This document shows positions 11,975 to 24,929 of a stretch of 64,000 nucleotides of DNA, piece after piece. The translations under genes and the position numbers were made by a program. The notes beneath the pieces were generated by a model. The model was not told where the DNA came from. It saw only the letters and a program-made list of their open reading frames with translations, and did no database searches. Within the stretch, counting starts at the first letter, position 1. Each line of letters opens with the position of its first letter. The DNA comes from Scortum barcoo (lineage: Eukaryota; Chordata; Actinopteri; Centrarchiformes; Terapontidae), in the NCBI GenBank assembly GCA_023238725.1, contig CM041546.1:15590483-15654482 (forward strand). Direction: 5' to 3'.

Positions 11975-14900
11975 TCATACGATTTCATACACATGTTCTT
12001 CTTCTAGGCAAAACATAATTTCATTACATCTCATAGCCCGAAATGTATGAATATGATTGATTTTATATTTCTATCAAAGTGTGTAATGATGTAGTAATCT
12101 AAGTGTGAGGTGAAGTTAGATCAGAATACTTACCTTTATTATTTGGCTGAGGATTCTTCTTAGTTCTAAATATTTGAAATAAAACATTGTTAAATTGTGA
12201 CCAGCTAGATGCTTCTTAAACTTACAACTGTAACCAAGTTATAAATAATTAATATAGTAAAAGTAAAAGTAATAAAGTTAAAAAATATTTCTAAACTGTG
12301 TAATAAAGGTCAATATAAAAGCACATATTAATATTACAAACAAATCTTTATCTTTACAAGAAAAATATATACAAACCATCCAGTTGTGACAAATGTGTTA
12401 ATTTTGTGTTTAATTTGAGTGTTATTTATATGATGAAAGTCACATTAAAAGGTTTTTCAAGAAGTCGAAACTAAATGTATTATGTTTACTGTATAATAAG
12501 GTTAATGCTAATTCTGATTGAAGTCAGCTACAATTACCACCACACTCTCCAAAAATAAAACTGCAGTTAATGTCTGTCTAGCAACATTAGGAAATTTATT
12601 TTTCACTTACTTCTTTTTATAAATAAAGTACCCTCCAGCAGACACAGCAACAGCAAATATACATAAACATATTGTTATTCCAGCAATGGCACCAGCTGAA
12701 AGTCCAGAAGATCCCGCTGGGACTGAAGAAATAAAACAGAATACAGCTTGTAGTGTTACCCATTTTTGAAACACACAAATTCTGTACTGTATTAGGTGAA
12801 GTATTATTTATAGTATATCACAGCAAATGCAAACTATGGAGACAGGATGAAAATTGTATGGTACAAGTATAATATAATATTGAGAACTGAACATTTTTAT
12901 GCCTCGTCTTACTGCCACCAAAAAATGACCTTTACCTGTTACAGTCAGTTCATGCAACCACTGATGATGTCCTTCCAGTTATATCATTCATCGCTGTGCA
13001 GGTGTAGTTCCCACTGTCAGAAAATTCAGTGCTGTCTTTAATAAACTCAGGAGAATTGTGTATCTCTGTCCCGTTCAGTTTCCAGGTGAAAGAAGCAGAT
13101 GGTGTGGACTCAGCTGAACACATTAAATTCAAGGTCTTTTTCTCCTGTATCTTATTTGGACCAAAGACTTTAACATTTTGTGGTCCATCTGAAAAACAAA
13201 GAGAACTCATCAGTAGCACTCTTTTGTTTATGGCACTTATTATTTTGAACAGTAAATGTGTACTGTACAGTCTGTTACCTACAATTAACCACCATGATGT
13301 ATTTAGCTTCTTCACTGTTGATGGGGTTGCTGATTTTACAGGAATAAACTCCAGTGTGTTTTCTATTCAGACTGTTAAAAGACAACACCCTGTTTTCGTC
13401 ATAAAGTGTCATGTTGTCAGCCAAGATCAGATCTGAACCATCCTTCATCCACTTTCTGCTAAAGACAGAGCCAGCAGCTCCACAGGTTAAGTTGGCTGAG
13501 ATCCCCTCAATCATCACGTTTGTCGAGGCCCTGACAGAAGCATCTGATATCCTCTCTGTTGGGCAAAAGATCAAGGATATTGTGTTGGGTAAGGTTGGGT
13601 AAATAAAGAAATTGAGGGCAGCACAAACATCATTATTACAGGTTTCAACAGATAAAAAACTGTAGAAAACACATGACCATTGCCATTTAATGCACTTTTC
13701 ATGCATTGAAATGTTGATTCAAGTCTCTAAAAGACTTACTGGAGCATGAACCTGCAATAACTTACAGCTAACAGCTGCCACCTGGTGAGTTTAAGTTGAG
13801 TGTCTCCTTTTTTGCTCTGTGTTGGTCTCCACCAACTCCTGAGGGAATAAACTGGCTCACTACTTGCTAAATTCACCAGCAAGTTGCTAACTCTGTCTGC
13901 TGTTTAATGCCGTGTAGGTGTACAGTGGGTTTTGCTGAAAACAGCTGCCTGCTGCCCAAATGATGCTATGACCATGAAGCAAGACAGTGAGCGGCTGGAA
14001 AAAGTGAGAGATAATTCTCTGTGGGTTCATCATTATGAGAGACTTTTCACTTACAAGTAGTTATGTGGTCCATTTTTAAAATAAAAATATATATATTATA
14101 GCCAAATTAGAGTTATGTTTGTGTATGGCCTTAATTAATTATTTTTATCATTAAATAAAAAGTTACTTTGATTTTAATACCGATACAATTCAGAGGTGGA
14201 CATTTACGTGCCATCAGTGTTACCCATATTGCTATTATATTCACTCAACCTTTTAATTAAACTTACTCAGTACAGTTACAGCTGCAGACTGAGATGTCTG
14301 ATATCTCAAAGTTTTGCTGTTAAAGGCCTGACAGCTGTAGTTTCCACTCTCACTCATCTGAATGTTCGTCAGTATGAGCTCTGGTCCAGTATCAGGCAGC
14401 AGGTCTCCATTCAGAAACCACTGAAACTGGGCAGCAGGTCTGGAGTCAGCTGAGCAGGACAGGCTGATGTTTGATCCTTCCTCATGGTATTCTTGTGATG
14501 GAGATATTCTAACATTTTCTGGGCCATCTGAATGTAGGGGAGAAACCAACAGCAAAGCAAAATCACCAGCTTGTAATTTGTAAAGTTGCATGAAAATTAA
14601 AAAGCAAAAATAATGCAGCTTGACTGTGGGACATATTACCAGATTACTATGCACAGCTGCATCATTGTCCACTAAGTAAGGGGGAAAAAAAGAGCCCTCT
14701 GTATAATGAAATGAACAGCCCCTAATAAACGTTAACACTTTCTAAATGAAACTGAATGTATTATGTGTTTAATTTGTTGTCACTCTGCAGTGATGTTGTA
14801 CTGGAGTCCTTTAAAATGTTTTTCTAATATATTGAAAGAAAAACAAAACATACAAACAAACAAAAAATTAGGCAAATAATCTAAATTCTTTCTGATGTTT

Positions 14901-15374
14901 GCTTGCAGATGTTGTCACATAAAGTACTGAGCATGTAGGTTAATAACTTACAGCTGATGGAGAGTTTTATAGGATCACTGTCGCCATGACTGACAGGATT
15001 GGACACACGACACACAAACGGTCCCTCGTCGTAGCGGGTAACATCGACAATAGTGAGATTGGCGCCTCCATCAGTGAGCTGAACTCTGTCGCTGGCTGTC
15101 ACCTCAGAGCTGCTGTTCATCCAGAGGAAAGACAGAGAGGATCCAGGAGAGGAGCAGGACAGACGGACAGAGCTGCTGAACTCCACAAACTCTGTGCTGC
15201 TGGCAGTCGCCTGAACATTTGAGACTGGCACTGTGGGTGAGAAACAAAATAATTTTATATTTGAGACCACCTAACAAAAAGAATATCGTCAAGAGGACAG
15301 CAGTAAATTAGAGCCTTCATGAATCCCATACAGCATTACTGAGCATTTATGACTGGACATTGAAGATTTGTAAT

Positions 15375-15418
<44 letters not shown>

Positions 15419-18119
15419 AATCACTCTTGAGGCCCCTGGTAGTCATACGGCTCCATAATATAACTGTTAAATAGTTAAACTGGCATGTAAAGGGTTAAAC
15501 TACTGAAAATGATTGAATGTTTGGTAGTTTTGAGATTTTGAGTTTTGAGTTAAAGAGATTTATGAAAAAAAAAGCTGAAAAAAATATTGATGTATGACGA
15601 TTAAATAGCAGTTTCCTTGTTGGGGTTTTTTTTATTTGATGCTCTCGGATTCAGCTTGCTTTAGATCTCAAGACAAGCTTGACCTACTTTGAGGTTGCAA
15701 AATCTCGTAAAACAGTAGTAAGGCAAGGCTTTGTCACACACCTGGATCATTTCATTATCATGTGCATATCCAAAAAAATGACCACATCCTGGTAGTGTTG
15801 TCACATTTCTTAATATTGTGTCACTTTTTACATGTCAAATACACAGATTCTTTTTCTGCATCTGAAGAGTCTTTTGTTCAACATTTTGGGACAGTGATAC
15901 AATGATACAGTGTATATACAGTAAACTCCAATGTAGAAAATGAGTGATTCATACATGAGAATTTGAGTGTTTCCCTATAATATTAAATGTGTTTTAAGGA
16001 ATATTTACATTTTTCTCACTGCTACATAACCTGTAGTGCACATTATGTACAGCACATACGAATCCCGTGTTTGTATCTGATCATAAAACAGTTGTTTGTA
16101 TCATGTTTTTGTTGTTGAAGATTATTCTACATACCTATTACACACTACAATGATGCCAAATATGTGCTGAAACATTTTTGTTAGCGGTTCCCCTCCAAAA
16201 ATGTTTTGAAAGGGAATTTCATACCAAACACTCCGTAACTTCAGAGAAAAGACATTTGATTTTGATTGAGTGAGGACTTTGGATTTTTTTCCATCACTGG
16301 AAGCAGACTGTGAAGGGCCAGTACGAACAGGAGGCATTATTACAGCTAACAAAACCTGTTTCAGTGTTCATATGAGCACCCCCTAAAAAATTAAATTTGC
16401 TGACCTCCAGCAGGTTTAACCTCTCACCTTGCTACACTGATGTACAGGCGAACCCCAGGACTCTGTGACATCACTGTTGGATGTGGTTAGAGGTCAACAT
16501 ACCGCACTTCTGACCTGAGACCTCAGAGATGCTGGGTGTAATCAGAGATGAAAAAAACTTTTATACTTTCAAGCAGAGAGGGAAGTGAGCTAGCTTTTGT
16601 TTAGCTGGTGTTGAGTTAATTATTAATTTTTATATCTAGGTTTACCTCCATAACCTACAGCCCTACAACTGGTCATGCCATGTTAATGTGATTTTTCACC
16701 AGATGTTTCAAATAATGTGAATTTACTTGGTCACAGTGATCAACTTTATGAGTATCCTAAAGGCATCTTCCAATAAATAATCTTGGTGAGTGTAGTAGAT
16801 TCATACAGATTTGTGTTTTTGTAATAACAAGTTGTTCATGGGAATAATGAATAGTAATAACAGTTTATGCTTTAGCTGAGATGTTTTTATGATGCTCATT
16901 TGCCTGTTCAGTGTTGACATGTTGATAAAACTGAGTGTCAGTTCCTGCCTTCACTGTTTTCCAGCTGTAAAATGAACTTTATCCCCAATTAGGAACTGTT
17001 GAAGTTCAAATCATTTAAAAACCAACAGCATTTATTTGTTGTTCAATTGTTATAACTAATCTTCTCCATTAGAAAATTGTAAGAGATGCAACATGTGAAA
17101 CATTTGCTCACCATACCCGTCCAGTCTGATGGATACATCCTTGAATCCGTCTCCCACTGGTAAAATGGATATTCTGTATTCTCCACTGTCATTAATACTG
17201 CCCATTTTTGATGATTATCAAGAAAATTCCATCCACTGATGAAAACTGTGAGATGCAGCTTCAAAGCTCTGGAGGATGTTCTTTTACTTTTTGTCAGAGT
17301 GGAGTTTTTGTACAGTTTGTGAAATTTCAGGATATTTGTGCAAATTCAAGTTTCTTTAAAGGCACCTGAAAACATGATCTCTGTTTTAGCTGACATGTTT
17401 TGAATCTATTTTGATAGATCTTATTTGAAAACACTGGACAGCTAAACTCAATTATTGGAATAGAAACAATAGTCATTGCTCGCTCGTTTGCATAATTTCC
17501 GTTCAGAATTAAACAGCATGTGAAATATTTGCTCACCATACACATCCAGTCTGACGGCTCCGTCCCCGAATGTGTCTCCCACTGGGTAAACGACTACTTT
17601 GTATTCTCCGCTGTCATTAAGGAGACACATCTCTGAGCTGCAGAGAATCCAGTAGACAAGAAGAAGGTGATCCTGCCTTCATACTCCGAGCCAGTTGTGT
17701 TTCCTCTATTATCAAAACTGATAATATTTCTCTCTCCAAATCTCCAGGTAACAAGTGAAAATGGTGTTTCTGGTGGAGTCAGTGTTGTTTTGAACATCAC
17801 CGTCTCTCCCTCAGCTGCATTCTGAACATCCGGCAACACACCAGCTCCTTTGGCTAAACCTGAAAGACACAATTACAGGTCTGATAGGAGTGGAAATGAG
17901 GACTCACCATGATGAAGAGCTTAAATCACAATTCAATACAAAGTCTTGATGTAAAAAAACTTCTTAAAGCACAAAATGGCAACTGACAAAATAACACAAG
18001 TGATGGTTGCATGTAGAGAAACAAGTGAATGAATATTTGCTTCAATCTGCTGGATTAAGTAGTAAAATTTACCTGAGATGACTCCAAGGAATGATAAAGT
18101 GTATCACAGCTATTTTCAT
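11975..18119 (-). CDS. CEACAM-like 5-Ig transmembrane receptor, unit I (frames interrupted)
   Basis: Exons: signal 18073-18119, N 17537-17859, B 14952-15230, A 14267-14527, C 13283-13555, D 12936-13188, transmembrane 12611-12722, tail 12134-12165 and last tail 11975-12003. Boundaries are consensus and phases agree. N lacks core cysteines; B, A, C and D keep the C...C pairs. The membrane segment reads GAIAGITICLCIFAVAVSAGG, has no charged residue and is followed by YFIYKK. The tail is short and basic, ending EEEHVYEIV-stop. Compared with its copies the signal exon has one extra C (47 instead of 46 bp), N has two extra bases (323 instead of 321), and D has one (253 instead of 252). B, A and C are intact. 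Surface recognition receptor by architecture; pseudogene or consensus errors are both possible. It is divergent from the plus gene starting at 22542. Confidence 0.85.
15377..15418. repeat. (CT)n(CA)n microsatellite, unit I
   Basis: About 14 CT repeats followed by about 7 CA repeats in the N-to-B intron of the unit I minus gene. The same compound microsatellite, with different repeat counts, lies at the equivalent place in unit II (29744-29781); unit III has lost it. Confidence 0.9.
17112..17203 (-). pseudogene. relic of a second N-domain exon (3' half), unit I
   Basis: The minus strand encodes NDSGEYRISILPVG then VSIRLDGYG, matching the end of the N domain (NDSGEYKVTVFPVG...VRLDVYG), and is followed by a perfect 'G|gtgagcaaat' donor like the real N exon. 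The 5' half and acceptor are missing. Equivalent relics lie in units II and III (ends 32216 and 46408). It indicates an ancestral gene with two N exons, one partly deleted before the triplication. Confidence 0.8.
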
Positions 18120-18490
18120 TTCGTCTGCAGTATCATCAAGTTTCACAAGAGAAAAGAGGGATCAGACTAGTTCACTTTCCCTTTGCTAGTCTCAGAATAA
18201 TGTAGCACAAGGAAGTACTGTGGTACTTTCCCATCATCAGGGCTGTAAGGTCCACCTGTCAGCCTAGTTGATCATTAACACTATACACAACAAGTAACTT
18301 TTATAGGATAATTAAAGAAAGTCCTTCTTGAAACTGATTTTTTTTATTATGCCCAATAGTACATAATCAAAGATCACAGTTTGACATGACATAAACATTC
18401 AGGCTTTATTTGTGGTGGTCTGTATCTGAGGATGTATTCTAATGACTTTTTGAATGAAATGTCTTGACACCTCACTGCTGCAGTAAAATA

Positions 18491-20085
18491 CACTGCTCAA
18501 AAAAATAAAGGGAACACTTAAACAACACAATGTAACTCAAAGTCAATCACACTTCTGTGAAATCAAACTGTCCACTTAGGAAGCAACACTGACTTGACAA
18601 TCAATTTCACATGCTGTTGTGCAAATGGAATAGACAACAGGTGGAAATTATAGGCAATTAGCAAGACACCCCCAATAAAGGAGTGGTTCTGCAGGTGGTG
18701 ACCACAGACCACTTCTCAGTTCCTATGCTTTCTGGCTGATGTTTTGGTCACTTTTGAATGCTGGTGGTGCTTTCACTCTAGTGGTAGCATGAGACGGAGT
18801 CTACAACCCACACAAGTGGCTCAGGTAGTGCTCCTCATCCAGGATGGCACATCAATGCGAGCTGTGGCAAGAAGGTTTGCTGTGTCTGTCAGCGTAGTGT
18901 CCAGAGCATGGAGGCGCTACCAGGAGACAGGCCAGTACATCAGGAGACGTGGAGGAGGCCGTAGGAGGGCAACAACCCAGCAGCAGGACCGCTACCTCCG
19001 CCTTTGTGCAAGGAGGAACAGGAGGAGCACTGCCAGAGCCCTGCAAAATGATGACCTCCAGCAGGCCACAAATGTGCATGTGTCTGCTCAAACGGTCAGA
19101 AACAGACTCCATGAGGGTGGTATGAGGGCCCGATGTCCACAGGTGGGGGTTGTGCTTACAGCCCAACACCGTGCAGGACGTTTGGCATTTGCCAGAGAAC
19201 ACCAAGATTGGCAAATTCACCACTGGCGCCCTGTGCTCTTCACAGATGAAAGCAGGTTCACACTGAGCACATGTGACAGACGTGGCAGAGTCTGGAGACG
19301 CCGTGGAGAACGTTCTGCTGCCTGCAGCATCCTCCAGCATGACCGGTTTGGCAGTGGGTCACTAATGGTATGGGGTGGCATTTCTTTGGGGGGCCGCAGC
19401 AGCCTCCATGTGCTCGCCAGAGGTAGCCTGACTGCCATTAGGTACCGAGATGAGATCCTCAGATCCCCTTGTGAGACCATATGCTGGTGCGGTTGGCCCT
19501 GGGTTCCACCTAATGCAAGACAATGCTAGACCTCATGTGGCTGGAGTGTGTCAGCAGTTCCTGCAAGACGAAGGCATTGATGCTATGGACTGGCCCGCCC
19601 GTTCCCCAGACCTGAATCCAATTGAGCACATCTGGGACATCATGTCTCGCTCCATCCACCAACGCCACGTTGCACCACAGACTGTCCAGGAGTTGGCGGA
19701 TGCTTTAGTCCAGGTCTGGGAGGAAATCCCTCAGGAGACCATCCGCCACCTCATCAGGAGCATGCCCAGGCGTTGTAGGGAGGTCATACAGGCACGTGGA
19801 GGCCACACACACACTACTGAGCCTCATTTTGACTTGTTTTAAGGACATTACATCAAAGTTGGATCAGCCTGTAGTGTGTTTTTCCACTTTAATTTTGAGT
19901 GTGACTCCAAATCCAGACCTCCATGGGTTAATAAATTTGATTTCCATTGATGAATTTTTGTGTGATTTTGTTGTCAGCACATTCAACTAACTATGTAAAG
20001 AACAAAGTATTTAATAAGAGAATATTTCATTCATTCAGATCTAGGATGTGTTATTTTAGTGTTCCCTTTATTTTTTTGAGCAGTG
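18491..20085. mobile_element. Tc1-like DNA transposon, nearly intact
   Basis: Terminal inverted repeats start 'cactgctcaaaaaaataaag' on the left and end in the complement on the right, flanked by TA (18489-18490 and 20086-20087). Length is 1595 bp. Units II and III hold the empty site ('gcagtaaaatatgatgcaga' around 33613 and 47794), so the insertion happened after or independently of the unit duplication. This end sequence is common in fish and other animals. Confidence 0.97.
18789..19842 (+). pseudogene. Tc1-like DD34E transposase, one frameshift
   Basis: Start MRRSLQPTQVAQVV; an in-frame upstream ATG exists at 18744. Two helix-turn-helix regions are visible (TSMRAVARRFAVSVSVVSRAW; then TARALQND...SAQTVRNRLHEGG). 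The catalytic residues are all present: LFTDESRF, LMQDNARPH and SPDLNPIE. Exactly 34 residues separate the second Asp from the Glu, the DD34E spacing of Tc1. The only defect I see is one extra base near 19460 ('cagatccccttg' where the family has 'cagaccccttg'), which splits the reading frame. The low level of decay fits a young copy. Confidence 0.9.
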
Positions 20086-22541
20086 TATGATGCAGACCAT
20101 GATGTTCCCGAATTTTTAATCTTTGATCATTTCCTGACTTCTCATCAAGTCTACATTTCAGTTAGTTAGCTTTAGTTTATAACCATATTCCTGCAAAAGT
20201 CTCTAATTACACAAACGTAAAAACAAATGTACCAGTTTGCCATATTACATGATTGAAATACCTTTTGGACCAATTTTAAATACCTAATCATTTCGAACAA
20301 TTCAGGTCAAAGGTCAACACTTGGCATGCAATGTCTTAGAAAGTTATAAAAAGAAGTAACAAGAGTCAACAAATGTTATCAAGCATAATTTTAAAAAATA
20401 ATAATAAAAGAAAAGGTTATTGCTAATTAATAATGCACATTTTTATGGTCAACATAACTTTGCTGGAGAAAGGATTCTTAATTCTTCAGAGTGCAATAAC
20501 AAGCCTCAGTGTCTGACCTGTGGAGAGAGCAGAAAGAATTGGATGTGTGATCACGCAGTTTGATTTATGAATGAAGACACCTTGCATTGAGACACATTTG
20601 TTTTAAAATAATCCACATGAAAAGTAGAGTTGCCTGGGTGGTTGGAGCTGGCACCAGACAGCACTCCATGTTGATGTGGGTCATCTGTCCTCATGGTTGT
20701 TAGCCGAGGCGAGCCACGTTGTGAAGACACCTGTTTGCTCTGTGAAGGTCTGGGATATAAGTTTGCAGTATCTGACATTATAGATTGGACAAGAATATGA
20801 AAACTAAATATGACCACTTTTTATATCACTTGCCATTTTTAATACTAACTAGTCTCTGGCCAACATAACAGTGATCTGCATTCAACCACATAACAGAGGT
20901 GTGAACCTTCACTGGCCTCATGATTCAATAATAATTCACCTGTCTACAATTTAAACACAAAAATGATTCTCTGCTTTAGAAATACTAAGTGAGTTTATAT
21001 CACTGACTGCTGGTTTGGTATCTCTCAACATATAAATAATGTTAGCAAAATGCACAATTCAACACAAGACAGTGAATACAGCTGAGTCTGTTCAAAACAT
21101 CACAGTTAGTTTGAAAAAGTTCACAGTCATGTTCTTACCTCTCTGAGTGACTCGCCAACAACACTGGACAGGTTGGGATGTTGGGATCAGGACAAACACC
21201 AAACCGAATACGACTGTCTGGAAACTTCACAAAGATATTTTTAACAACTTTCAGATAAAACAGAAGCTAACCACTAGCCTTAGCATGTCTGGAGCTAATG
21301 TTAGCTTCAAAACAGTAACAACATCAGATTCACCACAGACTGTTACTGTAATCACTGACATCTCAGCTTTGTGGTTAATTTGATAGAAAACCAAAGTTAA
21401 ATCAAATGGTGATAGTTACCTGTTCAGCAGAAATGTGTCTAACTCTTCATCAGTATGTTAGCATTGCTATGGTGAGCATGTTAGCTTTCTGATGTTAGAC
21501 TTTAGCTCAGAGCGCCACACATTGTGTCTGTGTACAGACTCAAAGATTCAACATTTTAATATCACGTGCACAACAATTGGACAACATGGAGTAGTTACTG
21601 GCAATGACATTCTTGAGTCTCTGGCTCCCTGAAACAATGCTCAAAAATATTTAGATTCAAAGACCATTGGTGCAAAAATAAAAATAGATATAGAACTAAA
21701 ATAAATAATAACCTTAAGTAATAAAATAAAATATAGACCTAAAATATAAATTAACAACTAAAAACATTCTAAATAATATATATAGAATATAGAATGTAAT
21801 ATAGAAAATACTCTTGGCTTTAACAAGGTGCAAAGTATTGAAATAGTGTGTTAAGTGGAGTCTAATGGCCACAGAGCTGCTAGAGTGGCTGTAGACTCGT
21901 AGTCTTGGCAATATGATGCATAAACTGCAGAGGCTTTGGAAATTATTCTAATATTTCCTTTTCATTGCCACTCTTTATCCACCTAGTATTTTTCCAACAA
22001 GCAGAGTCCTCTTCATTAGAAATTTAAATGCAAATAAACATCAAAAGCTAAAACAAGCAAGCTCTGTGATGTTTATATCATTTCATAATTTTCCTCCAAA
22101 TTCACCCTACACATTTAGTGTCTATGTAAGTGCCGGGATCTTAGCAAGAATTCAAAATAATTATTTACTTGTTTTAAACATTTCTGCCATCATGTTTATT
22201 ACAGGTTTATAAATATGTAGATTTCCTTTCAGACTAGAACCTTGACTGACCTGGATCAGTGGAAGTTAAATAACCTGACTATGTGCTGTTTACCAAATCA
22301 GTAACACATTTCGTCTGTGGGATTATTAATACTTACATACTTGTGTCAGTACAAACATGGATGCACCACAAGAGGGCGACGTCTTGCAGCGTCAGGGCAT
22401 TACTGCAGATCCACTGGGTTTATGTTATCATGCACTCAGTTTGTAACTCAGTCTCATAATCAGTGCTGCCGGAGGGTTCACATCTACAAGGACAGTCAAG
22501 ACCGGACGGCTGATCTCTCCTCAGCTCACAAAGCTGGATCA

Positions 22542-24929
22542 ATGGATATATTACCTTTACTTTGTATTGTCTCTGTGGCTTTCACAGGTAGGGATATTAA
22601 ACTTGTTGAATACTTGTTGGAAAGGGATTTATTCCAGTGATCAAGGTGCAAGCTTTTTGGTTTTGTAATTGGAGATGTTGTGGACCATATGTGTAACTAA
22701 TAAATAGTCATTTAAACCACAAAAATAGCTGAAACAAAAAATTATTTAAAGTTGGCCCAGAAGCATGTGGCTGAGGATGTTTGGAAATGTAAGTTTTTTA
22801 ACTTTGCAAAAGAAATAGAAAAAAAAAACATGTTAATATTAATTAATTGATTAATATATTAATTATAATCTTGATATATTAGCTGCATTAAATTTGTTGG
22901 CTGTTTGTTATGATAGACCTGATTTCTTTGAAACTGGATCACCTTAGGGGACTTGATATCCTTTATGTGGTCTAAAATTAAATCTGTTGGCCAAAAATGT
23001 TATCAAGGATATTGTCCCACTGGCCCATTTTGCAATGTATTCATCTTATTAGAGTTATAGAAATATAAAGTATTTGTCCATCCTGTTGTCTCTTTCAGGT
23101 TTAGCCAAAGGAGCTGGTGTGTTGCCGGATGTTCAGAATGCAGCTGAGGGAGAGACGGTGATGTTCAAAACATCACTGACTCCACCAGAAACACCATTTT
23201 CAGTTGTTAACTGGAAATTTGGAGAGAGAAATATTATCAGTTTTGATAATGGAAAAAACAAAACTGGACCAGAGTATGAAAGGCAGGATCACCCTCTTCT
23301 TGTCTACTGGATCTCTGCAGCTCAGAGATGTGTCTCTTAATGACGGCGGAGAATACAAAGTAATAATTTTCCCAGTGGGAGACGGAGTCGGGGACGGAGC
23401 TGTCAGACTGGATGTGTATGGTGAGCAAATATTTCACATGTTGTTTAATTCTGAATGGAAATTATGCAAACGAGCGAGCGATGAATATTGTTTGTTCTAA
23501 TAACTGTGTTTAGCTGTCTAGTGTTTTCAAATAAGATCTATCAAAAGAGATTCAAAACATGTCAGCTAAAACATAGATACATATACAGTACATATACATA
23601 GTAACATAAACATGTTTTCAGGTACCTTTAAAGAAACTTACATTTGCACAATTATGCAGAAATTTCAAAAACTGTACTAACACTGTACTAACACAACTAT
23701 TCTGACAAAAAGTAAAAAAATTGAAATGAAAATGATCCTACAACACACAGCAGTATATCACACTTTATCTTTTATTACTTCAAAATATAACTGAACATTG
23801 AGTTTCCTAGATGTCCGAAAACAAAATGCTATGATGGACACAAACCTAAAGCAACTGTAAAAACAAGTGATGTGAAATGTGTATTCAGTCTCTTCAGTGT
23901 TTCCCTCTACTGTACCGTCTCGTTTTTCACCCACAGTGCCAGTCTCCAGTGTTCAGGCGACTGCCAGCAGCACAGAGTTTGTGGAGTTCAGCAGCTCTGT
24001 CCGTCTGTCCTGCTCCTCTTCCTGGATCCTCTCTGTCTTTCCTCTGGATGAACGGCAGCTCTGAGGTGACAGCCAGCGACAGAGTTCAGCTCACTGATGG
24101 AGGCGCTAATCACACTATTGTCAATGTGACCCGCTACGACGAGGGACCGTTTGTGTGTAATGTGTCCAATCCTGTCAGTCATGGCGACAGTGATCCTATA
24201 AAACTCTCCATCAGCTGTAAGTTATTAACATTAACACAACTACATGCTCAGTACTTTATGTGACAACATCTGCAAGCAAACATTAGAAAGAATTTAGATT
24301 ATTTGCCTAATTTTTTGTTTGTTTGTTTGTATGTTTTATTTTTCTTTCAATATATTAGAAAAACAATTTAAAGGACTCCAGTACAACATCACTGCAGAGT
24401 GACAACAAATTAAACACATAATACATTCAGTTTCATTTATAAAGTGTTATCATGTATTAGCAGGCTGTTCATTTCATTATACAGAGGGCTCTTTTTTTCC
24501 CCCCTTACTTAGTGGACAATGATGCAGCTGTGCATAGTAATCTGGTAATATGTCCCACAATGAGTCAAGCTGCATTATTTTTGCTTTTTATTTTTTCATG
24601 CAACTTTAAATTACAAGCTGGTGACTTTGCTGTTGGTTTCTCCCCTACATTCAGATGGCCCAGAAAATGTTAGAATATCTCCATCACAAGAATACCATGA
24701 GGAAGGATCAAACATCAGCCTGTCCTGCTCAGCTGACTCCAGACCTGCTGCCCAGTTTCAGTGGTTTCTGAATGGAGACCTGCTGCCTGATACTGGACCA
24801 GAGCTCATACTGACGAACATTCAGATGAGTGAGAGTGGAAACTACAGCTGTCAGGCCTTTAACAGCAAAACTTTGAGATATCAGACATCTCAGTCTGCAG
24901 CTGTAACTGTACTGAGTAAGTTTAATTAA
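22542..24929 (+). pseudogene. CEACAM-like gene truncated after exon A, unit I
   Basis: Exons: signal 22542-22587 (MDILPLLCIVSVAFT), N 23099-23420, B 23937-24216 and A 24655-24915. N and B each carry one extra base (322 and 280 bp, against 321 and 279); N is shifted near 23281 (EYE-G-RIT) and B near 24020. A is intact and identical base for base to exon A of the minus gene in the same unit. No C, D, membrane or tail exon follows. About 80 bp past A the intron sequence switches to the left edge of unit II. Reading through the A donor gives VLSKFN and a stop at 24927-24929, so any product would be secreted. Most likely a duplication-truncated pseudogene; a soluble three-Ig protein is possible if the frame breaks are errors. 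Confidence 0.8.

Larger units (their letters stand above)
18120..22541. promoter_or_regulatory. divergent spacer with shared promoter region, unit I
   Basis: It lies between the start codons of the head-to-head pair, so it must hold both promoters and 5' UTRs. The equivalent spacers at 33239-36048 and 47424-50296 are about 2.8 kb and collinear with it. The unit I spacer is longer mainly because of a 1595-bp Tc1-like insertion. The plus-gene leader just upstream of the ATG ('gatctctcctcagctcacaa' at 22513) is conserved in all three. I see no coding exon here apart from the transposase. The promoter role is inferred from position only. Confidence 0.5.

Noticed and set aside
14196..14453. Plus-strand frame MDIYVPSV..., repeated at 24729, 28547 and 43374
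   Set aside because: Recurs only because it is antisense to the duplicated exon A and its flank; no start context or splice sites.
18852..19340. 162-codon open frame on the minus strand
   Set aside because: Antisense of the Tc1-like transposase; the DDE motifs are on the plus strand.
21147..21383. Plus-strand open frame also found at 34628
   Set aside because: Lies in the divergent spacer, is not kept open in unit III, has no signal peptide or domain and no codon-level conservation.
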